From JAVKFF01 sp040226215 (GTDB taxonomy: Bacteria; Pseudomonadota; Alphaproteobacteria; DSM-16000; Inquilinaceae): a DNA stretch of 20,595 bases. Made by a program: the position numbers and the translations under genes. Positions 1-6,084 of the stretch are shown here, one piece after another. Below the pieces are notes generated by a model, which was given only the letters and a program-made list of their open reading frames with translations, had not been told where the DNA came from and did not search any database. Where the stretch lies: assembly GCA_040226215.1 (NCBI GenBank), contig JAVKFF010000042.1, forward strand, positions 1 to 20,595, given 5' to 3'. How positions within the stretch are numbered: position 1 is the first letter of the stretch; each line of letters begins with the position of its first letter.

Positions 1-2
1 CC

Positions 3-1004
3 GCCATCGGCAATGCCGCTGCCCGCGAGGTGAACGTGGAGCCCGCCGCCTCCGTCGTCGTGGTGGTCGAGGACTACCGGCCCGGCGTGCTCGACGGTCT
101 GGGGCTCGGCTACCAGGCGCTCTCCGCGCGCCATGCCGGTCTGGTCTATTGCAGCCTCTCCCTGTGCGGTCAGACCGGCCCCTATCGCGACAAGCCGGGC
201 CACGACCCGGTCGCCCTGGCGATCGCGGGCGTGCTCTCGCGCAGCGGCGAGGACCCGGCGGCGCCGGGCTTCCCGGGCATTCCCGTCGCCGACGTGGTGA
301 CCGGCAGCCATGCCGCCTTCGGCATCCTGGCGGCGCTGATCGCCCGGGCGAGGGACGGTCGGGGCCAGCAGGTCGACATCGCCATGAGCGACTGCGCCCT
401 GTCGCTGCTGGTCAACGTGCTGTCCCGCCATCCCGACCTCGCCACCATCCCGCCGCGCGGCGAGCGGCGCGCCGACACGGGGCTGTGGCGCACGGCGGAC
501 GGCAAGTTCATCTGCACCACCGACATGGAGCCGCGCTACTGGCAGGCCTTCTGCGCCGCGGTCGGCCGGCCCGACTTCGCCGGCCTGCAGCACGACGTGG
601 CGGCCCGGCCGATGATCCGCGCGGAACTGGCGGCGATCTTCGAGACCAGGCGCCAGGCCGACTGGCTTGCCGTTCTCGAGGCGGCGGGCACACAGTTCGC
701 CCCGGTCAACGACGTCGCCGAGGCGCTGTCCGACCGCCATGTCGCGGCGCGCGGCATGGCGCCGGCCGTGCCTGACGGTTCGGGCGGCACGGTGCGGCAG
801 ATCGGCCCGCCGGTGCGGCTGACCCGCACGCCGGCGGCGATCCGGCGGCTCGCCGTGATCCCGGGACATGACCGCGACGAGGTTCTCGCCGCCATCGGCC
901 ACGGGGAGACCACGGTGGACGAGCTTGCCCGCCGCGGCGCCTTCGGCCCCGCCCCGGCGTCAGACGACCAGGACCAGACAAGATCGAAAGGGAGGAGAGC
1001 ATGA
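3..1004 (+). CDS. CaiB/BaiF family CoA-transferase, 5' end missing
   Basis: The reading frame is already open at the window edge, so the N-terminus is cut off; about 333 residues remain of a family that usually has 380-420. Class III CoA-transferases move CoA from one acyl-CoA to a free carboxylic acid in the cytoplasm. Family features seen here are the VVVEDYRPGVLDGLGLGY stretch, the 'YCSLSLCGQTGPY' strand, and the 'PGIPVADVVTGSHAAFGILAAL' segment. The Asp in that last segment (codon 291-293) matches the catalytic Asp of formyl-CoA transferase. It is followed by 'RDGRGQQVDIAMSD'. The gene ends in an ATGA overlap with dctP, so it is probably translated together with the TRAP transporter and may activate the imported acid. 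A GTG at 30 could pose as a start, but homology-like sequence precedes it. The substrate cannot be read from sequence. Confidence 0.9.
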   Translation, partial: AIGNAAAREVNVEPAASVVVVVEDYRPGVLDGLGLGYQALSARHAGLVYCSLSLCGQTGPYRDKPGHDPVALAIAGVLSRSGEDPAAPGFPGIPVADVVTGSHAAFGILAALIARARDGRGQQVDIAMSDCALSLLVNVLSRHPDLATIPPRGERRADTGLWRTADGKFICTTDMEPRYWQAFCAAVGRPDFAGLQHDVAARPMIRAELAAIFETRRQADWLAVLEAAGTQFAPVNDVAEALSDRHVAARGMAPAVPDGSGGTVRQIGPPVRLTRTPAAIRRLAVIPGHDRDEVLAAIGHGETTVDELARRGAFGPAPASDDQDQTRSKGRRA

Positions 1005-2020
1005 CCAAGAAGACCATCACCAGCACCCTGGCGGGGGCGGCGATCGCGCTGGCGCTCGCCGCCGGCCCGGCGTCAGCCCAGGAGTTCGAGCTGTCCTACG
1101 CGACGCCCTACAGCACCAGCCATCCCTACGGCCAGGCGGACGTCGCCTGGATCGAGCGCATCCACGAGCAGACAAACGGCCGGGTCAGCATCACGCCCTA
1201 TTGGGGCGGTTCGCTGATCACCAGCCGCGAGGGGGTGGACGAACTGGCGGCCGGCGTCGCCGACATCGCCAACATCACGCCGATCTACGCCCGTTCGGGC
1301 TACGACATGACGCGCCTGACGCCGACCTTCTTCTACGGCTACGCCGATCCGGAGCAGGTGCTCGACGTCTACATGGGCCTGTGGGAGGACTATCCGCAAT
1401 TCGAGGAGGAGCTGGCCGGCGTCCACGTGCTGGCCTTCAATGTCGGCACGCCGATGCACCTGCAGCTGCGCGAGCGGCCGGTGGAGACCCTGGCCGATCT
1501 GCAGGGCCTGCGCATCCGCTCCGCGGTCGACTATGTCGGGCCGCTCGCCGCCTTCGGTGCGGAGGGTGTGACCATGCCGATGACCGAGACCTATCCCGCC
1601 CTGCAGCGCGGCGTGGTCGACGGCGTGATCGCCCCCTACGAGGCCCTGCGCTCGCTCTCCTTCGCGGAGGTCATCGACTACTACTCCGAGCTGCCGCACA
1701 GCCGCGGCGCCTATCCCTCCCGGGCGATGAACCAGGCGGTCTGGGAGTCCCTCCCGCCGGATATCCAGCAGGTCTTCGACGACAATATCCGCTGGTTCAG
1801 CGAGGTGACGCTGGAGCGCGCGCTGGAGGCCGAGGAGGTCGGCCGCGCCTATGGCGAGGAGCAGGGCGTGGTGTTCAACGAGGTCGCCCCCGAGGTACAG
1901 GCCGAGTATGCCGAGGCCTTCGTGGAGAACGCGCAAACTGTGGCGACGGAGCTCGACGCCATGGGCCTGCCGGGCAGCGAGGTGCTGGAGCGCATCCGTG
2001 CGGCCCACGACCCGCAATAG
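1001..2020 (+). CDS. dctP: TRAP transporter substrate-binding protein, DctP family
   Basis: Periplasmic binding protein of 339 residues that delivers an organic acid to the DctQM permease. It begins with a clear Sec signal peptide: a KK n-region, a hydrophobic core 'LAGAAIALALAAG', and an ASA-Q cleavage site near residue 26. The DctP fold is recognisable from 'ELAAGVADIANITPIYA' and from 'TLADLQGLRIRS', whose Arg (around R171-R173) normally makes the salt bridge to the ligand carboxylate. 'TETYPALQRGVVDGVIAP' follows. The start lies inside the stop of the CoA-transferase gene (ATGA), with GGAGGAGA just upstream as ribosome binding site. Length is normal for the family. 'dctP' is the family name; C4-dicarboxylate specificity is not shown, and the coupled CoA-transferase suggests some other mono- or dicarboxylic acid. 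Confidence 0.95.
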   Translation: MTKKTITSTLAGAAIALALAAGPASAQEFELSYATPYSTSHPYGQADVAWIERIHEQTNGRVSITPYWGGSLITSREGVDELAAGVADIANITPIYARSGYDMTRLTPTFFYGYADPEQVLDVYMGLWEDYPQFEEELAGVHVLAFNVGTPMHLQLRERPVETLADLQGLRIRSAVDYVGPLAAFGAEGVTMPMTETYPALQRGVVDGVIAPYEALRSLSFAEVIDYYSELPHSRGAYPSRAMNQAVWESLPPDIQQVFDDNIRWFSEVTLERALEAEEVGRAYGEEQGVVFNEVAPEVQAEYAEAFVENAQTVATELDAMGLPGSEVLERIRAAHDPQ

Positions 2021-2033
2021 GCCGGATCGCGGT

Positions 2034-2063
2034 CGGCGCCGGGAGGCCAGCTTCCCGGCGCCG
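2034..2063 (+). other. Strong RNA hairpin between dctP and dctQ
   Basis: A perfect inverted repeat begins 13 nt after the dctP stop. The arms are CGGCGCCGGGA and TCCCGGCGCCG, 11 bp. The intervening GGCCAGCT can add a G-U and a G-C pair around a CCAG loop. No U-run follows, so it is not a standard intrinsic terminator. It more likely protects the 3' end of a dctP transcript or limits read-through into the permease genes. Equivalent hairpins follow the binding-protein genes of the ABC and TTT systems in this window. Confidence 0.75.
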
Positions 2064-2092
2064 GCCCGGCCGCGGCGACGGATGACCGGCAG

Positions 2093-2608
2093 ATGAAGGC
2101 GATCGAGACGGTCCTGCGGTCGGTCACGCTGTTCGGCGGGCTGATCGGCGTCTTGTGCATCGTCGGCCTGATGGTCCTGACGGTGGTGACGGTCGTCTTC
2201 CGCTTCATGGGCATCGCCTTTCCGGGCACCTATGTGCTGGCCGAGCTGCTGCTGATCCCGTCGGTCAGCTTCTCGCTCGCCTACGCCGCCTGGCGCGGCG
2301 CCCACACCCGCGTCGAGCTGTTCATCGAACGTCTCGGCCCCCGCCTCGCCGGACCGATCGACGCGGCGATGATGGCGCTGGGCACCGTGTTCTGGTTCTT
2401 CGTCGCCTTCGCCGGCGCGCGCGAGGCGATCCAGCGCGGGGCGGAGGGCGAGATGACCATGCTTCTCGACATCCCGGTCTGGCCGTTCCGCTGGCTGATG
2501 GTGGCGGCGATCGCGCTGTTCTGCCTGGTGCTGCTGTTCCAGGCCGTGAGGGCGCTGCGCGGCCTGCCTGTCGCCGCCCAGGCGGAGCGGGAGGATTTCA
2601 GCGAATGA
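2093..2608 (+). CDS. dctQ: TRAP transporter small permease, DctQ family
   Basis: A 171-residue inner-membrane protein with four hydrophobic segments (roughly residues 12-40, 43-63, 85-107 and 127-150), as expected of DctQ. Family-type features are an N-terminal helix ending in 'VVFRFMGIAFPGTYVLAELLLIPSVSF' and the short 'AAWRGAHTRVELFIERL' loop. It forms the small integral subunit bridging the binding protein and DctM. It lies 72 nt after dctP, beyond the hairpin, and its stop overlaps the dctM start (ATGA). I see no strong Shine-Dalgarno before the ATG (CCGGCAG). That fits lower expression than dctP but is only suggestive. Confidence 0.92.
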   Translation: MKAIETVLRSVTLFGGLIGVLCIVGLMVLTVVTVVFRFMGIAFPGTYVLAELLLIPSVSFSLAYAAWRGAHTRVELFIERLGPRLAGPIDAAMMALGTVFWFFVAFAGAREAIQRGAEGEMTMLLDIPVWPFRWLMVAAIALFCLVLLFQAVRALRGLPVAAQAEREDFSE

Positions 2609-3900
2609 CGCCGGTCCTCGTCGGGTTCGTCGGGCTCGGCGTCATGTTCGCCCTGATCGTGCTGGGCATGCCCATCGGTTTCGCCATGGGCCTGGTGGGC
2701 TTCCTCGGCTTCTGGGCGCTGGTCTCGTTCAACGCCGCCGTGGTCAAGGTCGGGGTCGTCACCTTCGACCTGTCGACCAACTATGCCATCGGCACCATCC
2801 CGCTGTTCCTGTTCATGGCGCATGTGCTGTTCGCCAGCGGCATCGGCCGCGACCTCTACGACTTCGCCGCCCGCTGGCTCGGCCGTCAGCGCGGCGGGCT
2901 CGCCATGGCGACGATCGGCGCCTCCTCGGGCTTCGCGGCGGTCAGCGCCTCCAGCCTGGCGACCACGGCGACCATGGGCCTGGTCGCCCTGCCGGAGATG
3001 CGCAAGCACAATTACGACGTCTCGCTGGCCTCGGGCAGCGTCGCGGCCGGCGGCACCATCGGCAGCCTGATCCCGCCCTCGGGCATGTTCATCATCTACG
3101 GCATCCTGACCGAGACCTCGATCGGCGCCATGTTCGCCGCCGGCATCGTCCCCGGCATCCTGCTGGCGTTGTTCTACATGGTGACCATCGCCATCGTCTG
3201 CCGGCTGAACCCGGCGGCGGGGCCGCGCGGCCCGGCCTATCCGCTGCGCGAGAAGCTGGCGAGCCTGGGCAAGACCGGCGAGGTCATCCTCCTCTTCGCG
3301 CTGGTGATGGGCGGCATCCTGCTCGGCTGGTTCACGCCGACGGAGGCGGGCGCGGTCGGCGCCTTCGGGGCGGTGGTGATCGCCACCGCGCGGCGGCGGC
3401 TGACCTGGGCGGCGGCCAGGCACGCGATCTACGCCACGCTGCGCACCACCGGCATGATCTTCGGCATCCTGTTCGGCGCCTTCATGTTCAACAGCTTCGT
3501 CACGGTGACGACGATCCCGCTCAACATCGTCGGCTTCGTCACCGAATCGGGCTTCCCGCCCTTCGCCGTGCTGCTGCTGATCCTCGCCGTCTACTTCGTG
3601 CTCGGCATGGTGCTCGACGCCTCGGCGATGATGACGCTGACCGTGCCGCTGTTCTTCCCGCTGGTCACCCAGCTCGGCTTCGACGCCGTGCTGTTCGGCG
3701 TGCTGGTGGTGCGCATGACCGAGATCGCGCTGATCACGCCGCCCGTCGGCATGAACGTCTACGTGCTGTCCGGCATCGCCCGCGACATTCCGCTCAACAA
3801 GATCTTTCGTGGCACGCTGCCCTTCGTGATCGCCGATTTCTGCCACGTGGCCCTGCTGCTCGCCTTCCCGATCCTGGTGCTGTGGCTGCCGGGACTGTGA
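2605..3900 (+). CDS. dctM: TRAP transporter large permease, DctM family
   Basis: Large Na+-coupled transport subunit of 431 residues with about 12 hydrophobic segments. Diagnostic stretches are 'GTIPLFLFMAHVLFASGI' (about 63-80), 'GASSGFAAVSASSLATTATMG' and 'VAAGGTIGSLIPPSGMFIIYG' (about 147-166). The second half repeats the pattern with 'LGMVLDASAMMTLTVPLFFPLV' and 'ITPPVGMNVYVLSGIA'. The frame stays open upstream inside dctQ, but the start at 2605 gives the expected N-terminus (MTPVLVGFVGLGVMFALIVLG) and overlaps the dctQ stop by 4 nt, a standard arrangement for this pair. It is the last gene of the TRAP operon; the P450 that follows has its own regulatory region. Confidence 0.95.
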   Translation: MTPVLVGFVGLGVMFALIVLGMPIGFAMGLVGFLGFWALVSFNAAVVKVGVVTFDLSTNYAIGTIPLFLFMAHVLFASGIGRDLYDFAARWLGRQRGGLAMATIGASSGFAAVSASSLATTATMGLVALPEMRKHNYDVSLASGSVAAGGTIGSLIPPSGMFIIYGILTETSIGAMFAAGIVPGILLALFYMVTIAIVCRLNPAAGPRGPAYPLREKLASLGKTGEVILLFALVMGGILLGWFTPTEAGAVGAFGAVVIATARRRLTWAAARHAIYATLRTTGMIFGILFGAFMFNSFVTVTTIPLNIVGFVTESGFPPFAVLLLILAVYFVLGMVLDASAMMTLTVPLFFPLVTQLGFDAVLFGVLVVRMTEIALITPPVGMNVYVLSGIARDIPLNKIFRGTLPFVIADFCHVALLLAFPILVLWLPGL

Positions 3901-3926
3901 GCGCATGAGGGTCGGTGTCGAGATGG

Positions 3927-3955
3927 TTGCGTCCTGTCGATTTTGCCGACATAAA
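3927..3955 (+). promoter_or_regulatory. Putative promoter of the P450 gene
   Basis: A TTGCGT (-35, 3927-3932) and CATAAA (-10, 3950-3955) are separated by 17 nt, just upstream of the P450 start. The -10 matches the sigma-70 consensus at four of six positions and the -35 at three of six. The -10 falls inside the 22-bp inverted repeat at 3943-3964, so a protein bound there would block RNA polymerase. The match is modest and predicted by eye. Confidence 0.35.
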
Positions 3956-3964
3956 TGTCGACAA
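3943..3964. promoter_or_regulatory. 22-bp inverted repeat, candidate GntR operator upstream of P450
   Basis: Left arm TTGCCGACAT (3943-3952), centre AA, right arm ATGTCGACAA (3955-3964). The arms are complementary at nine of ten positions. It lies 19 bp before the P450 start codon. A near-identical copy stands at 5999-6020, and 20 of the 22 positions agree between the two. Each half resembles a TGTCGACA site, so a tetramer or two dimers could bind. A further TTGCCGAC at 3967-3974 repeats the left arm 24 bp downstream. The FCD-type GntR protein encoded at 5192-5902 is the likely binder. That link rests on position and symmetry, not on a known motif match. Confidence 0.7.
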
Positions 3965-3983
3965 TCTTGCCGACGGATGACCC

Positions 3984-5204
3984 ATGCCCGATTCCAAGAC
4001 GCTGCACGAATTCGACGCCGACGTGCCGGAGACATTCGATTCCGTGCACGAGCTGTTCGCCGACCTCCGGCAGCGCTGCCCGGTGGCGCACAGCACGGAT
4101 TTCGAGGGCTTCTGGGTATTGACCAGATATGCCGACGTGGCCCGGGCGCTGTCCCAGGCGGACCTGTTCTCCACCGCGGTGCAGAACGTGGTGCCGCGCG
4201 TCGCCACCTCCGGCCGGCGCCCGCCGTTGCACCTCGACCCGCCGGAGCACACGCCCTACCGCCGGGCGATCACGCCGCTGTTCCGCAAGGAGCGCATGGA
4301 TTACTGGGAACCGGTGGTGCGCCGGCTGGTCGTCGACCTGCTGGCGCCGGTGATCGCGCAGGGCGAGGCGGACATCTGCCTCGACTTCTCCTACAAGCTG
4401 CCGATCTTCGTGCTGGCGGAGTTCTTCCACATCCCGCCGGAGGAGGCGGCGAAGATCCGCGACATCGGCGCCGACTACAACCGCGCCCTGCAGAACAAGG
4501 ACATGGCCAAGGTCCAGCAGACCAGCCTGTTCCTCTACGAGGTGGCGCGCGGCATCATCGAGATGCGCAAGCAGGCGCCGCTCGACCCCGGCGAGGACCC
4601 GACCAGCGCGCTGCTGGCCGCCCGCCACAAGGGCGAGCCCCTGCCAGACGAACTGATCCTGGGGACCATACGCCAACTCCTGGTGGTCGGCATCATCGCG
4701 CCCACCACCTTCACCGGCTCCATGGTGATCCACCTGGCCCGGCACCCAGAACACCACCGCATGCTGAAGGACGACCCGTCGCTGATCCCGGCGGCGCTGG
4801 AGGAGCTGTTGCGGCTCTACACGCCCTATCGCGGCTTCGCGCGGACGCCCAAGCGCGACATCGAGATCGGCGGCCGGCTGATCCGCCGGGACGAGCCGGT
4901 GGCGCTCGCCTTCACCTCGGCCAACCGGGATCCCGACGCCTTCGAGGAACCGGACAGTTTCCGCCTCGACCGGCCGGGCGACAAGCCGCACATGGCCTTC
5001 GGCCGCGGCCCGCACCAGTGCGCCGGGGCGCCGCTGGCGCGGCTGATGCTGCGCATCACGCTGGAGGAGCTGATCGCCCGCACCGACGGCTTCGAGATCA
5101 CCGGCGAGGTCCCGATGACGACCTGGCCGGAATACGGGCCGCTGACCGTGCCGGTGCGCTTCCTCCAGGGTGGGGATACCCGGGCGGCCTCTCAGGGAAA
5201 ATAG
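3984..5204 (+). CDS. Cytochrome P450 with an unusual I-helix
   Basis: Soluble bacterial P450 of 406 residues, a heme-thiolate monooxygenase by family. Visible landmarks are the C-helix 'HLDPPEHTPYRRAITPLF' (about 83-100), the ExxR pair E274/R277 in 'EELLR', 'TSANRDPDAFEEPDSFRLDR' (311-330), and the heme loop FGRGPHQCAG with Cys346 as iron ligand. The I-helix reads 'VVGIIAPTTFTGSM' (about 234-247). The usual acid of the (A/G)Gx(D/E)TT motif is missing, and Pro240 precedes Thr241-Thr242. No ferredoxin or reductase gene is visible in the window, so electrons must come from elsewhere. GGA at 3975-3977 may serve as ribosome binding site. The gene carries its own operator-like repeat and ends 13 bp inside the convergent GntR gene. 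The substrate is unknown. Confidence 0.95.
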   Translation: MPDSKTLHEFDADVPETFDSVHELFADLRQRCPVAHSTDFEGFWVLTRYADVARALSQADLFSTAVQNVVPRVATSGRRPPLHLDPPEHTPYRRAITPLFRKERMDYWEPVVRRLVVDLLAPVIAQGEADICLDFSYKLPIFVLAEFFHIPPEEAAKIRDIGADYNRALQNKDMAKVQQTSLFLYEVARGIIEMRKQAPLDPGEDPTSALLAARHKGEPLPDELILGTIRQLLVVGIIAPTTFTGSMVIHLARHPEHHRMLKDDPSLIPAALEELLRLYTPYRGFARTPKRDIEIGGRLIRRDEPVALAFTSANRDPDAFEEPDSFRLDRPGDKPHMAFGRGPHQCAGAPLARLMLRITLEELIARTDGFEITGEVPMTTWPEYGPLTVPVRFLQGGDTRAASQGK

Positions 5205-5902
5205 CGGTCGGGCAGGCTGGCGACATGGGCGTTGCCGGTCCTGATATGGGCGCGCATGGCGGCCTCCGCGGCGTCCGGATTGCCCGACAGAATGGCCGCG
5301 GTGATCACCCGGTGGTCCTGGTTCGAGCGGCTCATCGAGTCGGCGGAGAAGCTGCTGGGCAGCTGCAGCCGGTAGAGCGGCAGGCGCACGCGCATCAGGA
5401 ATTCGGCCACGTGCCGGTTGCCGGAGATCGCGCAGATCGTCTGGTGATAGGCGAAGTTCTCGGTGTTGTAGGCGTCGATATCGGCGCGCGACGCGGCCTG
5501 GTCAAGGGTCGTCTGGTGAGCTTCCAGACGCCGGCGCTCCTCGGCCGTCTTGTCCTTCTCCGCCGCCATGCGGGCGGCCAGCCCCTCGAGTACCTCGCGC
5601 ACCCGGCCCATCTCCAGGATCTCCGCCCGGCTGAAGCGGCGGACATAGACGCCGCGGTTCTCGACGAATTCGAGATAGCCCTCGCCGACCAGGGTCTTGA
5701 ACACCTCGCGGATGCGGCCGCGGCCGACCGCGAACTCGTCCGCCAGGTCGACCTCGATCAGGCGCTGGCCGGGCGCGTAGGCGCCGCGCTGGATGCGCTG
5801 TCGGACACCCTCGGCGACCTCGGCGGTGCGGGCCGGCGGGGCGGTGCGGGCGTCATCCGGTCCGACCGGTTCCACCATTGTCGAATGCTCTCTCGCGGTC
5901 AT
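5192..5902 (-). CDS. GntR family transcriptional regulator, FadR/FCD type
   Basis: A 236-residue regulator. The N-terminal winged helix-turn-helix spans about residues 27-88 ('EGVRQRIQRGAYAPGQRLIEV' and on to 'ENRGVYV'). The C-terminal all-helical FCD domain spans about 93-225. The likely metal/ligand site is Asn149, His153 ('ENFAYHQTI'), His197 ('QDHRVITAAI') and His219 ('MRAHI'). Such proteins usually repress and respond to small organic acids. The recognition helix reads 'GRGRIREVF', not the common 'SRTPVREAL', so its operator may be unusual. It is transcribed divergently from the ABC operon, with one 22-bp repeat in the shared region, and convergently with the P450. An alternative ATG at 5878 has a better-placed GAGAG upstream than the ATG at 5902 and may be the true start. 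Confidence 0.93.
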   Translation of the reverse strand: MTAREHSTMVEPVGPDDARTAPPARTAEVAEGVRQRIQRGAYAPGQRLIEVDLADEFAVGRGRIREVFKTLVGEGYLEFVENRGVYVRRFSRAEILEMGRVREVLEGLAARMAAEKDKTAEERRRLEAHQTTLDQAASRADIDAYNTENFAYHQTICAISGNRHVAEFLMRVRLPLYRLQLPSSFSADSMSRSNQDHRVITAAILSGNPDAAEAAMRAHIRTGNAHVASLPDRYFP

Positions 5903-5945
5903 GGGCGCATCGGCTGTCGCCAGGGGGTCGCGGGGCTGCCCGACG

Positions 5946-5974
5946 ATCTAGGGCCGGGCGGCGTGCGCTGTCAA
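5946..5974 (-). promoter_or_regulatory. Putative promoter of the GntR gene
   Basis: On the minus strand a perfect TTGACA (5974-5969) is followed after exactly 17 nt by CTAGAT (5951-5946), about 44 nt before the ATG at 5902. The -35 is consensus and the -10 is weak. It sits 25 bp from the operator-like repeat at 5999-6020. A protein bound there could therefore autoregulate the gene by blocking access or by looping. Confidence 0.4.
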
Positions 5975-5998
5975 TTCAAGCGGCATCCGGACAGGCAT

Positions 5999-6020
5999 TT
6001 GTTGACATAAATGTCGACAA
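5999..6020. promoter_or_regulatory. 22-bp inverted repeat, candidate GntR operator upstream of ABC operon
   Basis: Left arm TTGTTGACAT (5999-6008), centre AA, right arm ATGTCGACAA (6011-6020). The arms match at nine of ten positions. The core from GACATAAATG through TCGACAAT is identical to the copy before the P450. The left arm contains a perfect TTGACA (6002-6007), which could be the -35 of the ABC operon, with CAGACT at 6026-6031 as a poor -10 after 18 nt. Placed between the divergent GntR gene and the operon, it is well positioned to control both. Confidence 0.72.
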
Positions 6021-6084
6021 TATCGCAGACTTCCCGCAACGAAAGCCGGGTCGCACCCGGTTGTTGAACAAGGAGGAAACCTTC

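Noticed and set aside
1073..2305. A 410-codon open frame antisense to dctP and dctQ
   Set aside because: Same low-complexity composition, and the sense genes have signal peptide, motifs and operon spacing.
3967..3974. TTGCCGAC as a third full operator half next to the P450 site
   Set aside because: It repeats only one arm and has no matching partner, so it is noted with the operator but not called separately.
2281..4035. A 584-codon open frame antisense to dctQ, dctM and the start of the P450 gene
   Set aside because: Its product is rich in His, Asp, Arg and Gln without any domain, the usual mirror of a GC-rich membrane-protein gene, and it would cross the operator at 3943-3964.
5878..6084. 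N-terminal extension of the ABC binding protein upstream of 6085
   Set aside because: The extension would run through the operator and lacks protein-like sequence; the ATG at 6085 has an ideal ribosome binding site and opens a signal peptide.
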